From the NCBI RefSeq assembly GCF_014649695.1, contig NZ_BMTN01000011.1:124001-188000 (forward strand): a stretch of DNA of 64,000 nt. The letters are read 5' to 3'. Below, piece by piece: positions 27,868-37,171 of this stretch. Within the stretch, counting starts at the first letter, position 1. Each line of letters starts with the position of its first letter. The position numbers and the translations under genes were made by a program. The notes under the pieces are model-generated. The model was not told the DNA's origin. It worked only from the letters and a program-made list of their open reading frames with translations, and ran no database searches. Origin of the DNA: Streptomyces kurssanovii (GTDB lineage Bacteria > Actinomycetota > Actinomycetes > Streptomycetales > Streptomycetaceae).

Positions 27868-28145
27868 GACCACTCCTTAGCGACCGGACCTTGTGACCGG
27901 GGACGGGAAACCAACCCCTCCACCGTGCGCCGCGCCCGGAGGGGCCGCAATCGCCGCGACTCGGGGCGCGGCCGATCGGGTACTGCGTGTACCCCGCGCC
28001 CCGACGGACATTCCGGCGGCAAGCCGGGCACTCGGCGGAGCCCGCAGCGAGGGCGGGCGCACGACTTCTGCCGGGCCCGACCAGGGCGCGTAAAATCCTG
28101 ACCGGGCGCGATCACCCGCTGGTCTGGTCGCACTGACTGCTCGAG

Positions 28146-30452
28146 ATGGGAGTGGTCGTGGTCCTGCGTGCCGAGGGACCCGCGGGCGGCGGGCGGAGCG
28201 AGCAGGCGTCGTTCGTCGACCGCCTCGGCGAGGAGAACGCCGCACTCCGCGAGGAGCTGTCCCGGCGTCACCTGACCGATCTGGCCACCGGGATCCTCGC
28301 CGCCCAGCTGCGCTTGGCGCCGTCGGAGGCCGCAGAGCATCTCGCCCGTCTCGCCGAGTCCGCCTCGCTGAGCCGCGAGGACATCGCCGCCGACATCGTG
28401 AACGGCGTGGCCGGCAGTATCGCCGTCACCGCGCCCGCGTCGACGACGGCCGGTCCGGACGGCGCACAGGGGGAAAGCCTTCCGCCGCCGGCCGAGGCCC
28501 GCCGGCTGCGCCAGGTGGTCACGGCCGCCGAGGCCGCCGCCACCGTGTCCAAAGGCGCGGACACGCTGCTGGAGGGCGGACTGCGGCCGCTCGGTGTGGA
28601 GGCGCTGTGGCTGTGGCGGCTGACCGGGTCCGGGTGCCTGCGGCTCGCGGGTCACGCGGGGGTGAGCGCCCTCGAGGCGTCGCAGTGGCAGTGGATCCCG
28701 CCGGCGGCCCCGGCACCGGTCCGCGCCGCGTTCGCGGACGCAGCGCCGGTATGGCTGCCGACAGGTCCGCCGGAAGGAGAGACGCTGCCCGGCCCCTCGG
28801 ACCGCGCGGCCCGCGCGCTGTTCCCGCTCCGGTTGCGGGGCAGGACCGTGGGACTGGCGCTCGCCGTCTGGCCCGCCGCCGCCGACCTGGACGGCTCCCT
28901 GCGGGGCGCGCTCAAGGGCCTGGTCGAGGTCGCGGCGCGGGTGCTGGCGGCCGAGGAGGTGACGCCGTCCGAGCAACCCGTGCTCGACGATCTGCTGGAC
29001 GCGCTGGCCCATCCGGCGATGACCCTCGTACGTGATCCGCGGACGGGGGCCCTGGTCGTCGAGCATGTCAACGGTCCGGCCGGCGACGCGCTGGGCGGCT
29101 CGCACCGGGCGGTGGGGCGGCCCGTGGAGGCCGCGTTCCCTCTGCTCCATGTCGATCTCGAGGCCATGTCGCGCAGGGCCCGGCACGCGAGCACCCCGCA
29201 GCGGGCCGCCCGACTGCCCGCCGAACACAGGTCAGGCACCGGGGCGCCGCTGGTGGACGTACGGGTACTGCCGGCCGGCGACGGCCGCACCGTCGTGCTG
29301 TGGCACACGCGGAGCGACCACCGCACGGCGGGCGGACGGGCCGTCGGCAGGCTGCGGGGCCTGGCGCTCTTCGAGGACGACTTCGGCACGGGCCGGTCCA
29401 CCTGGACGGAGCAGACGTACGCGATCTTCGGGATGCCCTTCGGCTCCGATCCGGTCCCGCTGACCGAACTGGAACCGCGTGTGCATCCGGACGACGCGGG
29501 TGAGCTGCGCGAGCTCCTCACCGATCTGGTCGAGCGGCGCAAGGGCGCCGCGGCCGTCGTCCGCGTGGTCCGCCACGACGGCGGTCTGCGCCATGTACGG
29601 ATCGCCGCGGAGCCGTTGCTGGACGGGGCCGACCTGTGCGGGATCACCGGCGTCTATCAGGACATCTCGGCCGAGTACCACACGGAGGTCGCGCTGACGG
29701 CGACGTTCGACCAGCTCACGGCCGTGCGGGCGCAGGCGACGCTGCGGCACCGGCTGGTGCTCCAGCTCCAGCAGGCGATCGTCCCCGAGATGCCGTCGCT
29801 GACGAAGCTGCCGGGGCTGAGCGTGGCGGCCCGCTACCGTCCGGCGGCGCAGGAGTACCGGGTCGGCGGCGACTGGTACGACATCCTGCCGCTGCCCGAC
29901 GGGAAGGTGCTGATGGCGGTCGGCGACATCGCGGGCCACGGCATCGACTCGGCCACCGGCATGGTCGCCCTGCGCAACGCGCTGCGCGGCCTGGCTTTCA
30001 CCGGCCACTCCCCCGCCCGGCTGATGGCCTGGCTGAACGAGGTCACCCTGCACACCGCCGGGCATCCCACGGCCACGGCGCTGTGCGCGCTGTACGACCC
30101 GGGCGACCGGACGCTGCGCTGGGCGAGCGCCGGCCATCTGCCGGTCCTGCTGCTGCGTCACGGCACGGCCCGGCTGCTGGATCCCCCGCAGGACATCCTG
30201 CTCGGCGCGACGCCCGCGCCCGTCTACCAGGAGGCGACGACGCAGTTGCGCCGGGGGGACACGCTGCTGCTCTTCACCGACGGACTCATCGAGCGCCGCC
30301 ACGACGGCCTCGACGAGGGTCTGGCGGCGCTGCGCCGCACGGCCGAGAAGCTCACCGCCTGTCAGGTCGACGAGCAGGTGGACCAGCTGCTGCGGGACGC
30401 GACCGGGGACACGGACGACGACACCAGCCTGATCGCCGTGCGCGTCGGCTGA
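28146..30452 (+). CDS. ANTAR/GAF/PAS SpoIIE-type PP2C phosphatase
   Basis: A 768-residue multi-domain regulator. Residues about 40-85 (LTDLATGILAAQLRLAPSEA, then AEHLARLAESASLSREDIAA) resemble an ANTAR RNA-binding domain. A GAF-like region follows (about 120-280), then a PAS segment (about 415-520: YAIFGMPFGSDPVPLTEL to GVYQDISAEY). A SpoIIE/PP2C phosphatase occupies 545-768 with GGDWYD, GDIAGHG and the final DDDTSLIAVRVG. SpoIIE-type phosphatases dephosphorylate STAS antagonists such as that at 35492, freeing sigma factors. The ATG at 28146 could instead be a nearby GTG. Confidence 0.85.
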   Translation: MGVVVVLRAEGPAGGGRSEQASFVDRLGEENAALREELSRRHLTDLATGILAAQLRLAPSEAAEHLARLAESASLSREDIAADIVNGVAGSIAVTAPASTTAGPDGAQGESLPPPAEARRLRQVVTAAEAAATVSKGADTLLEGGLRPLGVEALWLWRLTGSGCLRLAGHAGVSALEASQWQWIPPAAPAPVRAAFADAAPVWLPTGPPEGETLPGPSDRAARALFPLRLRGRTVGLALAVWPAAADLDGSLRGALKGLVEVAARVLAAEEVTPSEQPVLDDLLDALAHPAMTLVRDPRTGALVVEHVNGPAGDALGGSHRAVGRPVEAAFPLLHVDLEAMSRRARHASTPQRAARLPAEHRSGTGAPLVDVRVLPAGDGRTVVLWHTRSDHRTAGGRAVGRLRGLALFEDDFGTGRSTWTEQTYAIFGMPFGSDPVPLTELEPRVHPDDAGELRELLTDLVERRKGAAAVVRVVRHDGGLRHVRIAAEPLLDGADLCGITGVYQDISAEYHTEVALTATFDQLTAVRAQATLRHRLVLQLQQAIVPEMPSLTKLPGLSVAARYRPAAQEYRVGGDWYDILPLPDGKVLMAVGDIAGHGIDSATGMVALRNALRGLAFTGHSPARLMAWLNEVTLHTAGHPTATALCALYDPGDRTLRWASAGHLPVLLLRHGTARLLDPPQDILLGATPAPVYQEATTQLRRGDTLLLFTDGLIERRHDGLDEGLAALRRTAEKLTACQVDEQVDQLLRDATGDTDDDTSLIAVRVG

Positions 30453-30469
30453 GGTCCCGCCACGGGACC
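30453..30469. terminator. Short hairpin between convergent genes
   Basis: GGTCCCG, 3-nt loop, CGGGACC immediately after the phosphatase stop. It is short, so termination strength is uncertain. Confidence 0.5.
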
Positions 30470-30491
30470 AGGGGCACCCGTGGGGCGCCCG

Positions 30492-33434
30492 TCAGCGGCC
30501 CTGTTCCAGCCAGAGCCGGATCTTCGCCACGAGCTGGTCGGTGTCGACCGGCTTGGACACGTAGTCGTCCGCTCCCGCCGCAAGCGCCTCCGCCCGGTCG
30601 CCCGCCATCGCCTTCGCGGTGACGACGATGATCGGCACATCGGCGGCGTGCGGCAGCTTCCTGATCGCCTCCATGGCGGAGTAGCCGTCGGTCCCGGCCA
30701 TCATCACGTCCATCACGACGAGGCCGATGTCGTGGCGGGTCCGCACCAGCTCGATGCCGGTCCTGCCGTTGTCCGCCGTGATGACGTGCACGCCTTCGTG
30801 CTCGAGCAGTTCGGTGAGCGCGAAGACGTTGCGTGTGTCGTCGTCGACCACCAGGACCGTACGGTCCCTCACCGGTGCGACGGGCCCGGTGCCGGCGGCG
30901 CCCGGTCCGCCGTTCGCGTCACCGGGTTCGGCCCGGGTGGAACCGCGGCGGTGGACCGGCAGGTACAGGGTGAAGCAGCTGCCGCGTCCGAGGGTGCTCC
31001 GCGCCTCGATGGTGCCGCCCAGCAGCCGGGCGACCTCCCTGCTGATCGACAGACCGAGACCGGTGCCGCCGTAGTGGCGGGAGGTGGTTCCGTCGCCCTG
31101 CTGGAAGGCGCCGAACATGCTCTCCAGCCGGTCGGCGGGGATGCCGATGCCGGTGTCGGTGACGCGGAAGGCGACGACGGGCCCGGAGTCCCGCAGCGAC
31201 GAGGGCACCTCCTCCTCGCCCGCGAGGGCGACCCGCAGCTGGACCCGCCCCTGGTCGGTGAACTTCAGCGCGTTCGAGAGCAGGTTGCGCAGCACCTGGC
31301 GGAGCCGGGACTCGTCGGTGGTCAGCCACTGCGGGGCGTCCGGCTCCGCCACGGCCTCGAAGGTGAGCTCGCGCTCGGTCGCCACGGGCCGGAACGTGGA
31401 CTCGACGTGCTCCATGAGCCCGCTGAGGGGGAAGGCCGCGGGGTGGACGGGCATCTTGCCGGCCTCGACCTTGGACAGGTCGAGGATGTCGTTGATCAGC
31501 TGGAGCAGGTCGGAGCCCGCGGAGTGGATGACCTCGGCGTAGTCCACCTGCTTCTCGGTGAGATTGCCCTCGAGGTTCTGTGCGAGCAACTGCGCCAGGA
31601 TCAGCAGGCTGTTGAGCGGTGTGCGCAGTTCGTGGCTCATGTTGGCCAGGAACTCGGACTTGTACATCGAGGTCCGGGACAGCTGCTGTGCGCGGGCCTC
31701 CAGCTCCTGGCGGGCCTGTTCGATCTCCAGGTTCTTGCGTTCGATGTCGCGGTTGCGGTCGGCGAGCAGCGCCGCCTTCTCCTTGAGTTCGGCGTTGGAG
31801 CGCTGCAACTCCTCCTGGCGCGCCTGGAGTTCCCTGGACCGGTTGCTGAGTTCCGCGGTCAGCCGCTGGGACCTGTCGAGCAGCTCGTCGGTGCGGGTGT
31901 TGGCGATCAGCGAGCTGACGTTGACGCCGACCGACTCGATGAACTGGTCGAGGAAGTCGCGGTGGACGACCGTCAGGGGCTGTACGGCGGCGAGTTCGAC
32001 GACGCCCAGCAGCTGGTCCTCGAGGACGACGGGCAGCACGACGAGGTGGCTGGGGTCCGTCCGGCCCGTGCCGGAGAAGACCGTCGCGTAGCCCGGCGGC
32101 AGGTCGTGCACCTCGATCGTGCGCCTGCTGCGGGCGGCCTGCCCCACCAGGGACTGGCCCAGCCGGATGCGGCGGCCCTGGCCGGCCAGGCCGTCCTGGG
32201 CCCCGTACGCGGCGATCATGACGAGTTCGGTCCCCTCCTCGCCCTCCTCGGCGAGGAAGAATCCGCCGTACTGGGCACGGACCAGGGGCGGCACCTCGTC
32301 CATGATCAGCTCGGCCACCTTGGTCAGGCTCCTGGTGCCCTGCATGAGGCCGGAGATCCGGGCGAGGTTGGTCTTGAGCCAGTCCTGTTCCTCGTTGGCA
32401 CGGATCGTCGCCCGCAGCGACTCGACCATGGCGTTGATGTTGTCCTTGAGGTCGCCGACCTCGCCGGGCGCCTCGACGGTTATGGAGCGGGTGAGGTCTC
32501 CTTCGGCGACCGCGCTGGTGACCTCGGCGATGGCGCGCACCTGGCGGGTCAGGTTCCCGGCGAGTTCGTTGACGTTCTCCGTGAGCCGCTTCCAGGTGCC
32601 GGAGACTCCCTCGACCTCGGCCTGCCCGCCCAGTCGTCCTTCGCTGCCGACCTCACGGGCCACCCTGGTGACCTCGGCCGCGAACGAGGAGAGCTGGTCG
32701 ACCATGGTGTTGATGGTGGTCTTGAGCTCGAGGATCTCGCCCCGCGCGTCGACGTCGATCCTTCTGGTCAGGTCGCCGCGGGCGACCGCTGTGGTGACCT
32801 GGGCGATGTTGCGGACCTGGTTGGTGAGGTTGTTCGCCATCGAGTTGACGTTGTCGGTGAGGTCCTTCCAGGTACCGGAGACACCGCGAACGGTGGCCTG
32901 GCCGCCGAGGTTCCCGTCGGTCCCGACCTCGCGGGCGACCCTGGAGACCTCCTCAGCGAACGAGGAGAGCCGGTCGACCATCGTGTTGATGGTCTCCTTC
33001 AGCTCCAGGATCTCGCCCCGCGCGTCGACCCTGATCTTCTGCGTGAGGTCGCCGCGGGCCACGGCGGTGGCGACCTGCGCGATGGAGCGGACCTGGGAGG
33101 TGAGGTTGTCGGCCATGGTGTTGACGCCGGAGGTGAGCTCCCACCACACGCCCTTGACCTGCGGCTCCCTGGCCTGGCCGCCCAGCAGCCCCTGTCCGCC
33201 GACCTCCCTGGCGACCCTCGTCACCTCGGAGGTGACGAGGGAGAGCTGGTCCACCATGCCGTTGTAGATGCCGGCGATCTCGCCGAGAAGGCCGGAGTCG
33301 TAGGGCAGCCGGACGGAGAGGTCACCGTCCCGCACGGCGGTGAGCCCGGCCAGCAACTTGGTGAGTCCCTCCTCGCTCAGCTCCGCGGGAGGCCGGCCCC
33401 GTAGGGGCTCGGGCGTACTGCTGGACGCGTCCAT
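30492..33434 (-). CDS. Multi-HAMP hybrid sensor histidine kinase
   Basis: A 980-residue soluble hybrid kinase. Three near-identical 92-residue HAMP repeats occupy residues 66-341. A GAF domain follows (about 370-510), then a long coiled coil (about 520-590). HisKA carries [11 protein letters not shown] (His about 601), and HATPase about 700-830 shows [17 protein letters not shown] and GGTGLGLSI. The C-terminal receiver is about 860-980 with VVDDD, VVMDVMM (phospho-Asp) and VTAKAM. There is no membrane segment, so it resembles group III osmosensing kinases. No separate response regulator lies nearby; output may feed the partner-switching genes beside it. Confidence 0.92.
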   Translation of the reverse strand: MDASSSTPEPLRGRPPAELSEEGLTKLLAGLTAVRDGDLSVRLPYDSGLLGEIAGIYNGMVDQLSLVTSEVTRVAREVGGQGLLGGQAREPQVKGVWWELTSGVNTMADNLTSQVRSIAQVATAVARGDLTQKIRVDARGEILELKETINTMVDRLSSFAEEVSRVAREVGTDGNLGGQATVRGVSGTWKDLTDNVNSMANNLTNQVRNIAQVTTAVARGDLTRRIDVDARGEILELKTTINTMVDQLSSFAAEVTRVAREVGSEGRLGGQAEVEGVSGTWKRLTENVNELAGNLTRQVRAIAEVTSAVAEGDLTRSITVEAPGEVGDLKDNINAMVESLRATIRANEEQDWLKTNLARISGLMQGTRSLTKVAELIMDEVPPLVRAQYGGFFLAEEGEEGTELVMIAAYGAQDGLAGQGRRIRLGQSLVGQAARSRRTIEVHDLPPGYATVFSGTGRTDPSHLVVLPVVLEDQLLGVVELAAVQPLTVVHRDFLDQFIESVGVNVSSLIANTRTDELLDRSQRLTAELSNRSRELQARQEELQRSNAELKEKAALLADRNRDIERKNLEIEQARQELEARAQQLSRTSMYKSEFLANMSHELRTPLNSLLILAQLLAQNLEGNLTEKQVDYAEVIHSAGSDLLQLINDILDLSKVEAGKMPVHPAAFPLSGLMEHVESTFRPVATERELTFEAVAEPDAPQWLTTDESRLRQVLRNLLSNALKFTDQGRVQLRVALAGEEEVPSSLRDSGPVVAFRVTDTGIGIPADRLESMFGAFQQGDGTTSRHYGGTGLGLSISREVARLLGGTIEARSTLGRGSCFTLYLPVHRRGSTRAEPGDANGGPGAAGTGPVAPVRDRTVLVVDDDTRNVFALTELLEHEGVHVITADNGRTGIELVRTRHDIGLVVMDVMMAGTDGYSAMEAIRKLPHAADVPIIVVTAKAMAGDRAEALAAGADDYVSKPVDTDQLVAKIRLWLEQGR
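32412..33239 (-). repeat. Three tandem 276-nt HAMP-encoding repeats
   Basis: Each unit encodes 92 residues running from the EVxRVAREVG helix to INxMVDxLS. The units are contiguous and closely similar in protein, including the LGGQA and GDLT motifs. Confidence 0.8.
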
Positions 33435-33588
33435 CGCAGACCTCGCGCTGTCGTGACGTGCGGCGCCGTGGCCGGGTCACCGCGGAAGCGGCGTCGCCCA
33501 CGGCCTTCTCCACTGTGGCACGCGGGCCATGTCACGACACCCCGGCGGCGGGCCGCCCGATGCGGGGACGGCCGCCGGCCGGAGGGGT

Positions 33589-34011
33589 TCACTCGGGGAC
33601 CGTGACGACGAACCAGACGGCCTTACCCGTCCCGTGAGGTGCCCATCCCCACTCGTCCGACAGCCGGTCCAGCAGATACAGACCGTGTCCGGAGGCCCGG
33701 GCCGGGTGGTGCGGGCCACGGGGCCGCGGACCGGCCGCCCCCGTGTCGCTGACCTGGACCCGGATCCGGCCGGGGCCGCGGTCGATCCTCAGCTCGTACG
33801 GGGAGCCACCGTGCGTGCACGCGTTGGTCACCACCTCGGACACGAGCAGCAGTGCGTCCTGGGCCCGCACCCGTCCGTCCGGACCGGACAGGGCGAACCA
33901 CTCGTCCAGGGCCTCGCGCGTCAGATCACGGCACCGGGCCACCACACCCTGCCCACCGTCGAGGGGAAAGCGGCGGCTGACCGAGATCTGCTGCTCAGAC
34001 GCCCGTTCCAT
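33589..34011 (-). CDS. Anti-sigma ATPase (RsbW/HATPase_c_2 type)
   Basis: 140 residues with the GHKL fold: N-box LVSEVVTNACTHGG, G1 VQVSDTGAAGP and G2 GHGLYLLDRLSDEWGW. Proteins of this type bind a sigma factor and phosphorylate a STAS antagonist. It is divergent from the sigma factor gene at 34140, so they likely form a pair. ATG 34011 gives a normal family N-terminus (ERASEQQISVSRRFPLDGG), but the ribosome binding site is poor and the frame is open to 34101. Confidence 0.85.
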   Translation of the reverse strand: MERASEQQISVSRRFPLDGGQGVVARCRDLTREALDEWFALSGPDGRVRAQDALLLVSEVVTNACTHGGSPYELRIDRGPGRIRVQVSDTGAAGPRPRGPHHPARASGHGLYLLDRLSDEWGWAPHGTGKAVWFVVTVPE

Positions 34012-34036
34012 ATGAATCGCGTGCCCACGAGCGATT

Positions 34037-34061
34037 GCTTCAAAGCACCTCAAAGGGGAAT
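34037..34061 (+). promoter_or_regulatory. Possible sigma-B-like promoter for the sigma factor gene
   Basis: GCTT, 15 nt, GGGAAT. GGGAAT fits the GGGWAW -10 of Bacillus sigma-B. The site is about 80 nt before the start at 34140, which would allow autoregulation. It is weaker than the GGGTAC sites elsewhere. Confidence 0.35.
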
Positions 34062-34139
34062 CATCAGTACATAAGGAGCTCGCCCGACGGTCCCGCTGCA
34101 CCCGACAGCGCCGGCCTCCGCCCCGTCGAAGGAGCCTCG

Positions 34140-35063
34140 ATGTCCAGCTCGACCCACACCCGGCAGCCCGTCCCCGGTGAAACGCCCGAATCCCCCGGCG
34201 GCCCGGAGCCGCTCCTCGTGGCCGACCGGCGCCCCGTTCCCGACAGCCTCCCCGAGATCCCCGACCCGCGGGCCGTCAGCCCCATGGACGCCCGCGCACT
34301 GTCGACCACGCTGTTCGCCCGGCTCGCCGATCTGGAAGAGGGCACACCCGAGTACTCCTATGTCCGCAACACACTGGTGGAACTCAATCTGAGCCTCGTC
34401 AAGTTCGCGGCGCTCCGGTTCGCCAACCGGGCCGAACCGATGGAGGACATCATCCAGGTCGGGACGATCGGTCTGATCAAGGCGATCAACCGCTTCGACC
34501 TGGAACGCGAGGTCGAGTTCGCCTCGTTCGCACTCCCGACCGTGATCGGTGAGATCAAACGGTTCTTCCGGGACTCCAGCTGGTCGGTGCGGGTGCCGCG
34601 CCGACTCCAGGAGCTGCGGATCGACCTCGCCAAGGCGCTCGACGTCCTGGAGCAGCGGCTGGGCCGCAGGCCCACCACCACCGAGCTGGCCGCGTATCTC
34701 CACGTCAGCGAGGAGGAGGTGGTGGAGGGCGAGCGCGCGTCCAACGGCTACACCGCGCAGTCCCTCGACGCCACGGTGAACGACGAGGACGCGTCCAACG
34801 TCGTCACCAGGCGCCTCGGCATCGATGATCCCGCCTTCGACATCATCGACTCCCTCGAGGCGCTCAAGCCGCTCATCGCCATGCTGGACGAGCGCGACAG
34901 ACTGATCCTGTCGATGCGCTTCCGTGAGGAGCTGACACAGTCAGAGATCGGCGAACGCCTGGGCATCTCCCAGATGCACGTGTCGCGTCTGCTGGCACGC
35001 ATCCTCGAGAAGCTGCGGGCCGGGATCATGGACGACTCGTCCGCTGTCCCCGTGCGGGACTGA
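34140..35063 (+). CDS. Sigma-B/F-family RNA polymerase sigma factor
   Basis: A 307-residue group 3 sigma factor. Region 2 shows LVELNLSLVKFAALRFANR, EDIIQVGTIGLIKAINRFD and EFASFALPTVIGEIKRFFRD. Region 3 is RRLQELRIDLAKALDVLEQR and region 4 is LTQSEIGERLGISQMHVSRL. It has a 60-residue Pro-rich N-terminal extension. ATG 34140 has GAAGGAG 6 nt upstream; the longer frame has no such support. Divergent anti-sigma and convergent anti-sigma genes flank it, the latter overlapping its 3' end by 38 nt. Confidence 0.93.
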   Translation: MSSSTHTRQPVPGETPESPGGPEPLLVADRRPVPDSLPEIPDPRAVSPMDARALSTTLFARLADLEEGTPEYSYVRNTLVELNLSLVKFAALRFANRAEPMEDIIQVGTIGLIKAINRFDLEREVEFASFALPTVIGEIKRFFRDSSWSVRVPRRLQELRIDLAKALDVLEQRLGRRPTTTELAAYLHVSEEEVVEGERASNGYTAQSLDATVNDEDASNVVTRRLGIDDPAFDIIDSLEALKPLIAMLDERDRLILSMRFREELTQSEIGERLGISQMHVSRLLARILEKLRAGIMDDSSAVPVRD

Positions 35064-35478
35064 GCCGCACCTCCAGCCAGACGACCTTCCCCGTGCCGCG
35101 GGGCTCCGAGCCCCAGCTGTGCGCAAGCCGCTCCATGATGAGCAGCCCGTGGCCGCCCGGCCGGGAGAGGTCGTTCTGCACCTTGCGCCGGGGGCGGCGC
35201 GGGTCGGCGTCGGCCACCTCGACCCGCAGCCACCCGGCCGACCTGCTGAGCACCAGCTCCCGAGGTCCGCCCGCGTGCAGACAGGCGTTCGTCACCAGCT
35301 CGGACACGAGCAGCAGCACGTCCTCCACGACGTCGCTGGGTCCTTCGGGGCCGGCCGCCGTCCATCCCCAGTCGGCCAGCGCCTGCTCGGTGAAGTCACG
35401 ACACCGGCTGACGACCCCTTTCGTGCCGAACAGCGCCAGCCGACGGGTCTGCCCGTGCCCTCCGGGGCCCGTGGTCAT
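35026..35478 (-). CDS. Anti-sigma ATPase (RsbW/HATPase_c_2 type)
   Basis: 150 residues. GHKL motifs: N-box LLVSELVTNACLHAGGPREL, G1 VEVADADPRRP and G2 GGHGLLIMERLAHSWGSEP. It starts 13 nt after the STAS gene stop, with GGAGGAGG ahead of ATG 35478, so antagonist and anti-sigma are co-transcribed as in rsbV-rsbW. Its last 38 nt lie antisense to the end of the sigma gene. It may be the principal kinase of the STAS protein. Confidence 0.88.
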   Translation of the reverse strand: MTTGPGGHGQTRRLALFGTKGVVSRCRDFTEQALADWGWTAAGPEGPSDVVEDVLLLVSELVTNACLHAGGPRELVLSRSAGWLRVEVADADPRRPRRKVQNDLSRPGGHGLLIMERLAHSWGSEPRGTGKVVWLEVRLSPARGQRTSRP

Positions 35479-35491
35479 CAGGCCTCCTCCG

Positions 35492-35890
35492 TCAGGTCGA
35501 CGGCTCGTCCGCCAACGCCTCATCCACGTCGGCGTGCACCCGGAACACCGCATGTGCCCCCGTGATCTCGAACATGCGCGCCACGGGGGGCCGCATGCCG
35601 GCGAGTTCCACCCGTGCGTCCGTCTCCTGGGCGGTCAGCCGCCCGTGCAGCAGGACGTTCAGCCCGGTGGAGTCGCAGAAGTCCAGGCCGGCGCAGTCGA
35701 CGAGGATCCGCTTGGCGCCCTTGCGCAGATGCTCCTCGATGGCCTCCCGCAGGGGGTCGGCCGTGTCGTGGTCGAGCTCACCGCTCAGGGAGAGGACGAC
35801 GGTGTCGCCCCGCCGTGCCGCGGCGACGCCGAACCGCTCACCTCCGGCGGCGGATTCCTCCCCCGGCGGCCTGGTGGCTCGCGAGACCAT
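35492..35890 (-). CDS. STAS anti-anti-sigma factor
   Basis: 132 residues of the SpoIIAA/RsbV fold. The phosphorylation segment DCAGLDFCDSTGLNVLL places the acceptor at Ser74. Unphosphorylated, it would capture an anti-sigma ATPase and release sigma; SpoIIE phosphatases at 28146, 57574 or 58972 could reactivate it. ATG 35890 follows GGAG. A sigma-B-type motif at 35971-35995 stands upstream, which would give positive feedback. First gene of the antagonist/anti-sigma operon. Confidence 0.92.
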   Translation of the reverse strand: MVSRATRPPGEESAAGGERFGVAAARRGDTVVLSLSGELDHDTADPLREAIEEHLRKGAKRILVDCAGLDFCDSTGLNVLLHGRLTAQETDARVELAGMRPPVARMFEITGAHAVFRVHADVDEALADEPST

Positions 35891-35970
35891 GGGCTCCAGC
35901 CTCCTCGAACTCGTACCGGCATTCCGACTATTGCCGCATTGCTTGGCAGCAGCCACCTGCGACCCTCCGG

Positions 35971-35995
35971 GTACCCGCCGTCGACGGCGCCACAC
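35971..35995 (-). promoter_or_regulatory. Sigma-B-type promoter motif for the STAS/anti-sigma operon
   Basis: On the minus strand: GTGT, 15 nt, GGGTAC; 81 nt before ATG 35890. A very good match to GNNT-N14-16-GGGTAC/T. Confidence 0.6.
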
Positions 35996-36129
35996 CGCCG
36001 TCCTGCCGCGCCGGGAGGGCCGCTGACCGAAGGCCGGCGCGACATCGACGGGGAAGGCCCGGGCCGCCCGGCGCGACATCGACGGGAAGGGGAGCCCGGG
36101 CCGCCCGGCGGACCACGACCGCCGGGGAC

Positions 36130-36154
36130 GGATCAATTGCCGTCGACGGGGTAC
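36130..36154 (+). promoter_or_regulatory. Sigma-B-type promoter motif for the nucleotidyltransferase operon
   Basis: GGAT, 15 nt, GGGTAC; about 80 nt upstream of ATG 36235. Confidence 0.5.
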
Positions 36155-36234
36155 CTGTCGTGTCCTCACGACGTCTGCGGACAGCGGGAAACAGCCAACG
36201 ACCTCCGAGACGGACCCAGGACGGAGAACCGGCG

Positions 36235-36930
36235 ATGAACCACCCCCAGGACACCGCCCGGCCGGGAACTCTGCCGCAAGCCTCCGGGCCCGGCGGAGCC
36301 CTCGACGCGGTCGCCGCCGTCCAACCGGCCGCGACCGCCCCGGACGAACTGCCGCAGGACCACACCCAGGCGATCCTTCAGGCCACGAAGCAGGTGGGCG
36401 CGCTGCTCAAGGCCTCGGGGTACCCCTTCGCCCTGGTGGGCAGCGTGGCGGCCTACGCGCACGGTGTGCCCATCCGGCTGCAGCACGACTCCGACTTCTG
36501 CCTCCGCAGGCAGGACGCCGAAGGCGTGGTACGGACCCTCGTCGAAGGGGGGATCCAGGTCGTCTCCCCGCCGGAGGACTGGCTGGTGAAGGCCAGAGCG
36601 GGCGGCGAGGCGATCGACCTGATCTTCGAACTGGCCCACCGCCCCGTCACCAAGGAGATGCTCGACCGGGCCGAGATCCTGCCGGTCGACTCCGTCCACA
36701 TGCCGGTGCTCGCCCCGTCCGACCTGCTGGAGAGCCGGCTCACGGCGCTGTCGGAGCACCACTGCGACTTCGGCGCGCTGCTGCCGATCGCCCGGGCGCT
36801 GCGGGAGCGGGTCGACTGGGACCGGCTGCGCCGCGAGCACTCCTCCTCGCCGATGCCGGACGCGTTCCTCTATCTGCTGGAGCGGCTCGACGTCATCCCG
36901 CCGCGGGAGGTGCCCCGTGAAGGAACCTGA
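36235..36930 (+). CDS. Nucleotidyltransferase-fold protein
   Basis: 231 residues. The core GYPFALVGSVAAYAHGVPIR followed by HDSDFCL is the GS...D-D pattern of minimal nucleotidyltransferases (AbiEii/NTP_transf type), and AGGEAIDLIFEL supplies a third acidic strand. A 45-residue Ala/Pro-rich N-terminal extension precedes it. The substrate is unknown; homologous folds nucleotidylate tRNA, proteins or antibiotics. It overlaps the BON gene by 14 nt and is headed by a sigma-B-type motif. Confidence 0.78.
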   Translation: MNHPQDTARPGTLPQASGPGGALDAVAAVQPAATAPDELPQDHTQAILQATKQVGALLKASGYPFALVGSVAAYAHGVPIRLQHDSDFCLRRQDAEGVVRTLVEGGIQVVSPPEDWLVKARAGGEAIDLIFELAHRPVTKEMLDRAEILPVDSVHMPVLAPSDLLESRLTALSEHHCDFGALLPIARALRERVDWDRLRREHSSSPMPDAFLYLLERLDVIPPREVPREGT

Positions 36931-37171
36931 GGCTTCCGAGTACCGGATCGCGCGTCTGCGTGAGCGTCTCGCGGACGAGGAGATCTCGGAACTGGGCGTA
37001 CAGATCGACATGCGCGGCGGATACGTGCACCTGTGGGGCACCGTGTCCACGACCGCGTGCAGGAGCGAGATCCTGCGCATCGCAGAGACCGAACTCGGCG
37101 GGCTGCCGGTGCGGGCCGACCTCACGGTCGCCTGTGCGACGGCCCCCGAACGGCCCGAGGAGCTCGAGTGA
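36917..37171 (+). CDS. BON-domain small protein
   Basis: 84 residues: YRIARLRERLADEEISELGV, then the BON core IDMRGGYVHLWGTVSTTACR and SEILRIAETELGGLPVRADLTV. BON domains usually contact phospholipid or other membrane surfaces, but this one has no signal peptide. GTG 36917 lies inside the end of the nucleotidyltransferase gene, and its stop overlaps the metallophosphoesterase start (GTGA). The tight coupling suggests a three-protein function. Confidence 0.8.
   Translation: MKEPEASEYRIARLRERLADEEISELGVQIDMRGGYVHLWGTVSTTACRSEILRIAETELGGLPVRADLTVACATAPERPEELE

Noticed and set aside
30480-33404. 974-codon open frame on the plus strand
   Set aside because: Antisense of the hybrid kinase; its repeats merely echo the HAMP repeats.
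36417-36426. GGGGTACCCC inside the nucleotidyltransferase gene
   Set aside because: Lies within coding sequence without a downstream gene start; chance occurrence.
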